Shown here: in pieces, positions 1 to 5,175 of the stretch
How positions within the stretch are numbered: the first letter of the stretch is position 1
How the letters are laid out: every line of letters starts with the position of its first letter
NCBI GenBank assembly: GCA_051011595.1
Contig: JBPCTQ010000059.1
Coordinates: 1-5,195, forward strand
Source: JAOUEE01 sp051011595
Lineage (GTDB): Bacteria; Actinomycetota; Acidimicrobiia; Acidimicrobiales; SHLQ01
DNA: 5,195 nucleotides
Direction of reading: 5' to 3'
The notes under the pieces: model-generated
Told to the model about the DNA's origin: nothing
The model's database searches: none
Seen by the model: the letters and a program-made list of their open reading frames with translations, nothing else
Position numbers and translations under genes: made by a program

Positions 1-101
1 GGGTGCGTCACTTGTGACGCGTGGGACCGCCAGAACGGTGGGGTGGGCGAACTGGCGGTGGGGCGCGTCGCCTGTGACGCGTGGGACCGCCAGAACGGTG
101 G
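1..101. repeat. Two-copy 60-bp-period direct repeat with inverted repeats
   Basis: Positions 1-41 and 61-101 match at 38 of 41 bases (differences at 4/64, 10/70 and 12/72), and 13-41 equals 73-101 without a mismatch. The first copy holds a perfect inverted repeat, GCGTCAC (5-11) against GTGACGC (14-20); the second keeps only CGCGTC (64-69) against GACGCG (76-81). Each copy also holds ACCG/CGGT arms (26-29/36-39 and 86-89/96-99). ACCGCCAG (26-33 and again 86-93) can pair with CTGGCGGT at 52-59. The array lies just behind the stop codon of the minus-strand gene and runs off the window edge, so more copies may exist. It may end that gene's transcript by hairpin formation, but no T-run follows. 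Only two units are visible, so the class of repeat is unknown. Confidence 0.8.
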
Positions 102-102
102 G

Positions 103-2127
103 TCAGGCGACCTCGAACTTCACCGACTCCCGTGGGGTGGTGTCCTTGCCCGAGCTGTCGATGGCCCAGACGTTCACCTTGTAACGAGCATCGGGCAGCA
201 CCCGGGTCAGGTTGAAACCGGTGTCGGGCGTGCCGCCCGCACTCAGGGTGGTCGGCAGCTTCTGCCACGCTCCCCAGGTGCCGTCGACCCGTAGCCACAA
301 CTTGGCGTCGCGGTCGTAGATCGCGGCCCACACCTCGTCGACGGCGACGTCGTCGCTGGCCGTACCGCCTAGCAGGAGGTTGGGGCCGATCACACTGTCG
401 GCCACCGGGTTGGTGATGGTCACGGTGGGGTCTTCGAGGTCGATGATCGTGTTGACCTCGAACTTGCGCGCCGCCCGGGGGGTGGTGGTCTTGCCCGAGC
501 TGTCGACCGCCCACACCTTGGCCTTGAAGCGGCCGTCGGGCAGGGTGACCCCGAACGTGTACCCGGTGCTGGGCGCTCCCGGGGACAGGACCGTGGCCGG
601 CAGCTTCTGCCAGGCCCCCCACGTTCCGTCGCTACGCAACCAGGTGCCGTTGTCCCGATCGACGATGGCCACGAACACCCCGATCACGCTCACGTCGTCG
701 GCCGCCGTCCCGGTGATCGTCACCGCTTCGCCGTGGACACTGTTCTCACTCGGAGCGTCGACGGTGACCGTTGGATCGGCCGCGTCGGCGACCTCCAGGG
801 GAAACACGCCGTGGCGACCGATGTCGAAGTTGCCGATGAGCTGTCGGTCGTGACCCAGCAACAGCCCGGCTGGAGCCGTCTCCAGCGCCAACACCGCCTG
901 GAACGAGTTGGTCGAGGTCACCCAGTCGAGCGCCTTCCCGGTGGCCGGGTCGAGCGCCCCGATCTGTTCGCGAGGTACCACATCGCTGCCCAGCACCGCA
1001 GGGTTGAGGTAGGTGGTGTTGGTGTTGCCCGGCCACGGATCCGGCGAGGTCGGCGACTCCATGTAGCGGAAGTGGCCGCCCGTGTACACCGCCACATCGC
1101 TGATGGCCACCGAGTAGACGCTGTCGAAGTGGCGCGACACCCAGTGGGGGTCGGTGTTGTTGTCGGGGTCGGCGGTCATCGGGAACTTCACGGCGGTGTC
1201 GCACGCGGGCGGGCGGTCGTGGCCCTTGCTCACCACCACGAAGTAGCTGTCGTCGGGTGAGATCTCGCCGTCACGCAGCTGTAGCCAGCCGCCCGAGCAG
1301 CGATGAACGTTGTCCTGATAGAGCCGAGTCCGCCACGGGGACACCTCTGCGGTGGGCCCGGTGAGGTCGATCAGCCCCAGGCCATAGCGGTCGAGTCCAT
1401 CGAACTGGCGGGCCGTGCTCACCACCAGCAGCGTCGACTGATCCGAGGTGATGTCGACCTCCTTGCCCCCGATCGCGTTGCCCACACCGAGCGGCCCGCT
1501 GAGCGGGATGTCGAAGTTCGGGTCGACGGCGCCGGTCACCGAGTCGACCGCGGCCAGGTAGAGCCGGTCGACACCGTCGACCTTCTTGAACGATCCGGTG
1601 AGGTAGACGTTTCCGTTGCCGACGGTGAGCCCGGTGACCACCGCCGAGGCGTTGGCCCGGAACGCGGCCAGGGTGTTGCCGGCCATGTCGAGCTTGGCGA
1701 TCTTGGTGCGATGGAAACCGTTGACGTTGTTGAACTTGCCGCCTACGAAGATGGCGGCCCCTCCGGCCGCGACGTGAATGGATCGGACCTCTCTGTCGAA
1801 CACCGGAGCGAAGCTCTCGTCGAGTGCGCCGGTGTGGGCGTTGTACGCCGCCATGTACGCCTGGTTGACCGTGGTGCCGTCAGCCTTGGTGATCTGGGTG
1901 AACGACCCCCCGACGAAGATGCGATCGCCGATCTGGCGAACCGAATGCACGATGCCGTTCTCGAAGTCGGGGGTGTCGAGGCGGGGCTGCTCGGCCACCA
2001 GGGCACCGTGGTCGACTCCCGCCCCAGCGGGGTTCACCTCGATGGTTCCCAGCAGGGCAGCGGTCAGCGCCGCCACCGTCAAGGCCACGACGAGGCGGAT
2101 GGATCGGGTGTGGGTTCGTACGGTCAT
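103..2127 (-). CDS. Secreted beta-propeller protein with two C-terminal Ig-like domains
   Basis: A 674-residue exported protein of unknown ligand. Residues 1-36 look like a Sec signal peptide: arginines at 4, 8 and 11, a hydrophobic stretch at 12-29, and a likely cleavage after Ala36 (AGA|GV). Residues about 55-445 form a beta-propeller of the delta-60/DUF5122 style, seen as recurring blade cores FVGGSF (71-76), FVGGKF (127-132), YLTGSF (175-180) and YTGGHF (348-353), each followed by an 'aLD..tGa.d..f' strand. Residues 451-558 and 566-674 are two Ig-like domains. The mature part has only two cysteines, Cys277 and Cys309, which could form a disulfide. There is no sortase motif, lipobox or C-terminal membrane segment, so it is probably released or held by binding. 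An in-frame TTG at 2193 would add 22 residues before the signal peptide; I chose ATG 2127 because it puts the basic region first and has GGAAG just upstream. The family of the propeller is recognised by pattern only. It is divergent from the enzyme cluster. Confidence 0.9.
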   Translation of the reverse strand: MTVRTHTRSIRLVVALTVAALTAALLGTIEVNPAGAGVDHGALVAEQPRLDTPDFENGIVHSVRQIGDRIFVGGSFTQITKADGTTVNQAYMAAYNAHTGALDESFAPVFDREVRSIHVAAGGAAIFVGGKFNNVNGFHRTKIAKLDMAGNTLAAFRANASAVVTGLTVGNGNVYLTGSFKKVDGVDRLYLAAVDSVTGAVDPNFDIPLSGPLGVGNAIGGKEVDITSDQSTLLVVSTARQFDGLDRYGLGLIDLTGPTAEVSPWRTRLYQDNVHRCSGGWLQLRDGEISPDDSYFVVVSKGHDRPPACDTAVKFPMTADPDNNTDPHWVSRHFDSVYSVAISDVAVYTGGHFRYMESPTSPDPWPGNTNTTYLNPAVLGSDVVPREQIGALDPATGKALDWVTSTNSFQAVLALETAPAGLLLGHDRQLIGNFDIGRHGVFPLEVADAADPTVTVDAPSENSVHGEAVTITGTAADDVSVIGVFVAIVDRDNGTWLRSDGTWGAWQKLPATVLSPGAPSTGYTFGVTLPDGRFKAKVWAVDSSGKTTTPRAARKFEVNTIIDLEDPTVTITNPVADSVIGPNLLLGGTASDDVAVDEVWAAIYDRDAKLWLRVDGTWGAWQKLPTTLSAGGTPDTGFNLTRVLPDARYKVNVWAIDSSGKDTTPRESVKFEVA
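106..777 (-). repeat. Tandem duplicated Ig-like domain (345-bp period)
   Basis: Residues 451-558 (DNA 454-777) and 566-673 (DNA 109-432) align over 108 columns without a gap, with about 62 identical residues by hand count (57%). The most conserved stretch is GTWGAWQKLP, identical in both; others are TASDDV/TAADDV, VDRD/YDRD and DSSGK.TTPR near the end. A 7-residue linker separates them, giving a 115-residue period. The opening strand ('DPTVT...P...SV.G...') and the 'DDV' turn resemble bacterial Ig domains such as Big_7, often found as stalks or carbohydrate-binding spacers on secreted actinobacterial proteins. The similarity is clear in the DNA too, for example around 258-284 against 601-627, which suggests an internal duplication within this gene. 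Confidence 0.85.
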
Positions 2128-2156
2128 GAGCTTCCATCGATCGGGGATCTTCACCA

Positions 2157-2162
2157 AGAGTA
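2157..2162 (-). promoter_or_regulatory. Possible -10 element (TACTCT) for the secreted protein gene
   Basis: Read on the minus strand, TACTCT fits the actinobacterial -10 consensus TANNNT. A start of transcription about 7 bases on would leave a leader of roughly 22 bases that contains GGAAG shortly before the ATG at 2127. No good -35 hexamer sits at 16-18 bp; TTGTGA lies 14 bp upstream and TTGACC 25 bp upstream, neither at a good distance. Weak prediction. Confidence 0.35.
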
Positions 2163-2164
2163 GA

Positions 2165-2202
2165 AATGGGTGTCTTTCACAACATGAGGTCAATGACCCA
2201 TT
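2165..2202. promoter_or_regulatory. Nested inverted repeats in the divergent promoter region
   Basis: AATGGGT (2165-2171) is the exact reverse complement of ACCCATT (2196-2202). Inside this, GGTCA (2188-2192) and TGACC (2194-2198) form an 11-bp palindrome around a single central base. A further short palindrome, CTGA-TCG-TCAG, lies at 2204-2214. The site is just upstream of the possible -10 of the secreted protein gene and between two divergent genes, where an operator would be expected. No regulator is encoded in the window, so binding is only inferred. Confidence 0.35.
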
Positions 2203-2276
2203 CCTGATCGTCAGATACTGAAATCACTCGAGGATAGACAAACGGAGCCAGGGTGATCGAAGCGTGGGTGCCTCGG

Positions 2277-2282
2277 TATCCT
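2277..2282 (+). promoter_or_regulatory. -10 element (TATCCT) of a leaderless promoter
   Basis: TATCCT fits TANNNT and ends exactly 6 bases before the ATG at 2289, so transcription would start on, or within a base of, the A of that ATG. This is the usual arrangement of leaderless genes in actinobacteria. No Shine-Dalgarno sequence precedes the ATG, which fits. A -35 at the usual spacing would be near 2254-2259 (TGATCG), which is poor. It would drive the whole plus-strand cluster. Confidence 0.55.
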
Positions 2283-2288
2283 CGGCCC

Positions 2289-2447
2289 ATGGACAAACCC
2301 ATCCCTGACCCGACCAAGTTGTTGTCGCAATGGAACGAATGGGAGCGGGGAGAGACCACACCCGGGCGTACTCTGGCCAACCTCAAAACCAGCGGTCTGG
2401 GTGACCTGTTGGCCTCTCTGGCGGGCGAGGCGGGCGACCAATCCTGA
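2289..2447 (+). CDS. Small protein of unknown function (52 aa)
   Basis: I do not assign a function. The protein is soluble, with no signal peptide, membrane segment or cysteine. It opens with a proline-rich MDKPIPDPTK, has an acidic/aromatic helix (LLSQWNEWERGE, residues 11-22), then TPGRTLANLKTSG and a leucine-rich amphipathic tail (GLGDLLASLAGEAG). The 'W.EWERGE.TPGR...NLK' core looks like a conserved small actinobacterial protein, but I cannot name a family. A GTG at 2253 with GGAG five bases upstream would add 12 residues (IEAWVPRYPRP after the start); I prefer ATG 2289 because the leaderless -10 at 2277-2282 fits it and the extra residues look unlike the core. Its TGA stop shares bases with the proposed CTG start of the Nudix gene (CTGA, 2444-2447), so the two are probably translated in a coupled way. 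Confidence 0.7.
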   Translation: MDKPIPDPTKLLSQWNEWERGETTPGRTLANLKTSGLGDLLASLAGEAGDQS

Positions 2448-3187
2448 GCGGTCGGGGCGGCCCGCAGCACATCCCCCGGCCCGATGACTGGCGGCCGGGA
2501 GCTCCCGCACCCTGGGCCCACCTGGGTGCCGCCGATCGCCACCTCAACCTGGAGCAGCTGCGGACCACGCTCGACACCCGGGGTGATGGTGCGGTCATCG
2601 GTCGCTCGGTCGACCAGACCCGCCGCTCGGCGGTATTGGTGCCGCTGTACACGTTCGAGGGCGAGCTCTACGTGGTGCTCACCCGGCGCTCGGCCGAACT
2701 CCGCAGCCATCGGTGGGAGGTGAGCTTCCCCGGTGGTGGTCACGACGACGGCGACGCCAGCCTCTGGCACACCGCCGTTCGTGAGAGCCAGGAGGAGATC
2801 GGCCTCGACCCCGACCAGCCCACCCGGATCGGTGAGCTCGACCGGTTCGTCACCGTGGGTAGCCGATCGCTCATACACCCGTTCGTGGCCGACCTCGGTG
2901 ATCGACCGCATTTGGTGCCGTCGCTCGACGAGGTGGAGACCATCCGCCATGTGCGGGTGGCCGAGCTGCTGCTCGACGAGGTCTACCGAGAAGAGCAGTG
3001 GTTGTTCCCCGGCGGGCAGGTGCACCGCCCGCTCACCTTCTTCGAGCTCTACGGCGACACGGTATGGGGCGCCACGGCCGCCATGCTGCGCCAGCTGTTG
3101 AGCATCGGCCTGGGTCTCGATGACGGGCTGGCCTATGACCGCGATCCCCTCGGGCGCGACGATCCCGACCCCACCCATGACTCCTGA
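2444..3187 (+). CDS. Nudix hydrolase, CoA-pyrophosphatase-like (NudL/YeaB type)
   Basis: A predicted metal-dependent hydrolase of nucleoside diphosphate derivatives; NudL relatives split CoA into 3',5'-ADP and 4'-phosphopantetheine. With a CTG start it has 247 residues. Visible: RRSAVLVPLY (first Nudix strand, from about residue 59), then the family signature LTRRS (79-83) leading to FPGG (95-98), then the Nudix helix RESQEEIGL (113-121) with the metal-binding glutamates 117 and 118. The tail VWGATAAMLRQLL is also typical of NudL. The frame is open from 2405 but has no ATG or GTG and no TTG before 2636; starting at 2636 would remove the first core strand and a well-formed N-terminus with WRPGAPAPWAHL. 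CTG 2444 overlaps the preceding TGA, so coupled translation is the best explanation. Trp91 stands where the UPF0035 signature normally has glycine. The gene overlaps the decarboxylase gene by 11 bp. The class is certain, CoA as substrate is not. Confidence 0.85.
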   Translation: MSGRGGPQHIPRPDDWRPGAPAPWAHLGAADRHLNLEQLRTTLDTRGDGAVIGRSVDQTRRSAVLVPLYTFEGELYVVLTRRSAELRSHRWEVSFPGGGHDDGDASLWHTAVRESQEEIGLDPDQPTRIGELDRFVTVGSRSLIHPFVADLGDRPHLVPSLDEVETIRHVRVAELLLDEVYREEQWLFPGGQVHRPLTFFELYGDTVWGATAAMLRQLLSIGLGLDDGLAYDRDPLGRDDPDPTHDS

Positions 3188-4571
3188 CCAGTTCCGCGCC
3201 GCGGGCCACGACCTGGTGGAGTGGATTGCCGACTACATGGAGCGAGTGGAGGAGCTCCCGGTGCTCAGCCCGGTGGAGCCAGGGGAGGTGCGGGCGCAGC
3301 TTCCGGCCGGACCGCCCGAACAGGGCGAGGGTTTCGACACCATCCTCGCCGACGTCGACCGCATCATCGTGCCCGGTCTCACCCACTGGCAGTCGCCCGA
3401 TTTCTACGCCTACTTCCCGGCCAACGCCTCGCCGCCTTCGGTGCTCGGCGAGTTCCTGTCGGCCGGCCTGGGGGTGCAGGGCATGTTGTGGGCCACCAGC
3501 CCGGCGTGCACCGAACTCGAGACCCACATGCTCGACTGGATGATGTCGGCCCTCGACCTGCCCGAGCGGTTCCGGTCCGACGGTGCCGGCGGCGGTGTCA
3601 TCCAAGACAGTGCGTCGAGCGCCACCTTGTGTGCCCTGCTGGCGGCGCGCGACCGATCGCGATCGGCCGGCGCTTCCATGGCCGACCTGCGGGTGTACAC
3701 CAGCGAACATGCCCACTCGTCGTTGGCCAAAGCGGTCCGGATCGCCGGATTCGAAGCCGACCAGCTTCGGCTGGTGGGGACCGACGACGATCAGGCCATG
3801 CGGACCGACCTCCTGGAGGAGGCCATGGCCCGCGACCGTGCCGCCGGGTTCATCCCGTTCATGGTGATGGCAACCGTGGGAACCACATCGTCGACCGCCA
3901 TCGACCCCGTGGCCGACATCGCAACGGTGGTGGCCGACGACGTCTGGCTGCACGTCGACAGCGCCTACGCGGGTGTTGCGGCGGTGTGCGAAGAGCTGCG
4001 GTTCGTGAACCACGGTCTCGATCGGGCCGACAGCTACGTGGTGAACACCCACAAGTGGTTGTTGACCAACTTCGACTGCACGTTGATGTACGTGGCCGAC
4101 GCCGCACCCCTGGTGGCGGCCCTGGGCATCCTCCCCGAGTACCTGCGCAACGCGGCCTCCGACACCGGAGGGGTGATCGACTACCGGGATTGGCAGGTGC
4201 CGCTGGGCCGGCGGTTTCGCGCCCTGAAGTTGTGGTTCGTGATTCGCAGCTACGGCCTGGAGGGGCTCCGAGCCCACATCCGACGCCATGTCGCGCTGGC
4301 CCACGAGTTGGCCCAGTGGGTCGAGGCCCATCCCGACTTCGAGTTGGCTGCACCGACGCCGCTGAGCCTGGTGTGTTTCCGCCACACGGGTGGCGACGCC
4401 ATGAACCAGACCATCATGGACACCTGCAACCAGTCGGGTCAGCTGTACCTCACCCACACCCGTCTCGACGATCGATTGGTGTTGCGTGTGGCCATCGGTG
4501 CGACCAGCACCGAGCGTCGCCACGTCGAGAACGCATGGCAGCAGATCACTGCAGCCGTCCCCACCGGGTAG
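3177..4571 (+). CDS. Aromatic-L-amino-acid decarboxylase-like PLP enzyme (group II)
   Basis: A cytoplasmic pyridoxal-phosphate enzyme of the group II decarboxylase family, converting an amino acid, probably aromatic, to its amine and CO2. It has 464 residues, close to the 480 of human DDC, and aligns with it by eye along its whole length: HWQSPDFYAYFP (70-81), SPACTELE (108-115), GGGVIQDSAS (138-147), EHAHSSLAKA with the ring-stacking His180, HVDSAYAG with Asp261 that binds the pyridine nitrogen, NTHKWLL with Lys293 that forms the Schiff base, and DYRDWQVPLGRRFRALKLW. Tyr322 in the mobile loop matches the tyrosine (332 in pig DDC) whose loss turns relatives into aldehyde synthases, so decarboxylation is expected. 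ATG 3177 starts where homologues start (TPDQFRAAGHDLVEWIADY); ATG 3120 and 3135 would add residues with no counterpart. It overlaps the Nudix stop and has no clear ribosome site, which suggests coupling. The substrate (DOPA, tyrosine, tryptophan, phenylalanine or other) cannot be read from the sequence. Confidence 0.95.
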   Translation: MTPDQFRAAGHDLVEWIADYMERVEELPVLSPVEPGEVRAQLPAGPPEQGEGFDTILADVDRIIVPGLTHWQSPDFYAYFPANASPPSVLGEFLSAGLGVQGMLWATSPACTELETHMLDWMMSALDLPERFRSDGAGGGVIQDSASSATLCALLAARDRSRSAGASMADLRVYTSEHAHSSLAKAVRIAGFEADQLRLVGTDDDQAMRTDLLEEAMARDRAAGFIPFMVMATVGTTSSTAIDPVADIATVVADDVWLHVDSAYAGVAAVCEELRFVNHGLDRADSYVVNTHKWLLTNFDCTLMYVADAAPLVAALGILPEYLRNAASDTGGVIDYRDWQVPLGRRFRALKLWFVIRSYGLEGLRAHIRRHVALAHELAQWVEAHPDFELAAPTPLSLVCFRHTGGDAMNQTIMDTCNQSGQLYLTHTRLDDRLVLRVAIGATSTERRHVENAWQQITAAVPTG

Positions 4572-4574
4572 GGT
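4569..4574 (+). promoter_or_regulatory. Possible -10 element (TAGGGT) overlapping the decarboxylase stop
   Basis: TAGGGT fits TANNNT and ends 8 bases before the ATG at 4583, close to leaderless spacing. Its first three bases are the TAG stop codon of the decarboxylase gene. No purine-rich ribosome site stands at a normal distance from the ATG, so a private leaderless transcript is possible in addition to read-through from the upstream genes. Confidence 0.35.
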
Positions 4575-4582
4575 CACACCCG

Positions 4583-4984
4583 ATGCCAGAACTCCGATTC
4601 GAAGGTGCCACCCACGACGAGCTGGTCAGCCAGGTGCGGGCCTGGTTGGCTTCCACCGAAGCCGAGGGCCCCTCGGTGGCCGGGGTGGTCGACCAGTCGG
4701 CCGCCATCACCAAGGATTCGCTGCGGCTGCTGGCCGAAGCCGCCCCCGGCGAGCTGGCCGGTTCCGAAGTGGTGGCCGGCCTCACCGAGATGGGCTACAA
4801 GATGACCGACACCACCCGCGACCGGGTGATCAACGGTCTCGACGTGTTGGCCAAAGCCACCGACGGCACCTTCATCGGTCGGGCCACCAAAGGGGCAACC
4901 GACCGCAGCGCCAAGATGTTGTTCAGCATGAACAACGCCCTGGCCAAACAGTTCCTGCGCCAACTGGCCGCTGAAGAAGACTGA
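4583..4984 (+). CDS. Conserved-looking protein of unknown function (133 aa)
   Basis: I do not recognise a named family. The N-terminal part, MPELRFEGATHDELVSQVRA then WLAS (1-24), predicts a strand and a helix; an acidic linker follows (25-35). Residues 43-92 read as two or three helices with a turn, LLAEAAPGELAGSEVVAGL then TEMGY, TDTTRDRVINGLDVLAKA, a spacing that resembles a winged helix-turn-helix; residues 93-113 would be the wing (basic, glycine-rich) and 114-129 a closing helix. No signal peptide, membrane segment or cysteine. That reading is by pattern only; a small alpha-helical adaptor is equally possible. ATG 4583 is the only sensible start: the long open frame upstream to 3221 is a shadow of the decarboxylase. 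It lies 11 bp behind the decarboxylase stop and is followed after 3 bp by a hairpin, so it is probably the last gene of the cluster. Confidence 0.75.
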   Translation: MPELRFEGATHDELVSQVRAWLASTEAEGPSVAGVVDQSAAITKDSLRLLAEAAPGELAGSEVVAGLTEMGYKMTDTTRDRVINGLDVLAKATDGTFIGRATKGATDRSAKMLFSMNNALAKQFLRQLAAEED

Positions 4985-4987
4985 TCT

Positions 4988-5004
4988 ATCCCGCGGGGCG
5001 GGAT
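4988..5004 (+). terminator. Hairpin directly behind the last cluster gene
   Basis: ATCCCGC (4988-4994), loop GGG, GCGGGAT (4998-5004): a perfect 7-bp GC-rich stem beginning 3 bp after the TGA at 4982-4984. Its position suits the end of the four-gene transcript. There is no T-run after it, as is common for high-GC actinobacteria, so stopping transcription is inferred from place and stability only. Confidence 0.5.
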
Positions 5005-5008
5005 CCGG

Positions 5009-5043
5009 GGAACTCTTCGAACCCTTCGGGTTCCTGGAGTTCC
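5009..5043. repeat. Long two-part inverted repeat
   Basis: GGAACTC (5009-5015) pairs with GAGTTCC (5037-5043) and GAACCC (5019-5024) with GGGTTC (5028-5033) around a TTC loop. The two helices are separated by a symmetric 3 x 3 internal loop (TTC against CTG). Thirteen perfect pairs in 35 bases make it one of the strongest structures in the window; it may act with the hairpin at 4988-5004 as a terminator or protect the transcript's 3' end. Confidence 0.6.
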
Positions 5044-5077
5044 TTCGAGTTGCTCGCTGGGGCTCGCAACGTCGCCG

Positions 5078-5096
5078 GCCACCTTCCGCTGGTGGC
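5078..5096. repeat. Inverted repeat, 6-bp arms
   Basis: GCCACC (5078-5083) and GGTGGC (5091-5096) are exact reverse complements around a 7-base loop. The 3' arm ends on the first base of the 19-bp direct repeat at 5096. Confidence 0.45.
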
Positions 5097-5101
5097 TTTC
5101 C

Positions 5102-5127
5102 GGCCGACCGGCGGAGCCGGATCGGCC
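5102..5127. repeat. Inverted repeat, 11 pairs with one bulge
   Basis: GGCCGA (5102-5107) pairs with TCGGCC (5122-5127) and CCGGC (5108-5112) with GCCGG (5116-5120), leaving loop GGA and a single bulged A at 5121. Its 5' arm lies inside the 19-bp direct repeat, so the second repeat copy at the window edge may open a second hairpin of the same kind. Confidence 0.55.
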
Positions 5128-5152
5128 TACAGGGACGTGGTGCTCCTCGACC

Positions 5153-5175
5153 CGCCTGCGGCTGCGCCGGAGGCG
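5153..5175. repeat. Inverted repeat, 9 pairs with one mismatch
   Basis: CGCCT (5153-5157) pairs with AGGCG (5171-5175) and CGGC (5159-5162) with GCCG (5166-5169) around loop TGC; G5158 and G5170 are mismatched. Confidence 0.5.

Noticed and set aside
1..101. CRISPR array
   Set aside because: Only two units are visible, the spacer between the repeat cores is about 19-31 bp depending on where the repeat is bounded, the repeats are imperfect, and no cas gene is present.
8..622. 204-codon minus-strand open frame containing a repeated HRSGGPTRH
   Set aside because: The peptide repeat is just the 60-bp DNA repeat read through; the rest is another frame of the Ig-domain region.
1303..2163. 286-codon plus-strand open frame
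   Set aside because: Antisense to the secreted beta-propeller gene, whose signal peptide and repeated domains are unmistakable.
2177..3178. 333-codon minus-strand open frame
   Set aside because: Antisense to the Nudix gene and the small gene; no recognisable motif.
2636..3187. TTG or GTG at 2636/2639 as the Nudix start
   Set aside because: It would remove the first core beta-strand and a conserved-looking N-terminal segment that stays open and well-composed back to 2444.
3033..4577. 514-codon open frame on the minus strand
   Set aside because: Lies antisense to the clearly real decarboxylase gene; its composition (rich in H, G, R, V, Q) is that of a high-GC shadow frame and no motif is visible.
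3221..4582. Plus-strand open frame that joins in frame to the last gene, giving a possible 587-residue product
   Set aside because: The part before 4583 is out of frame with the decarboxylase and reads as arginine/glycine/proline-rich shadow; only the last 133 residues look like a protein.
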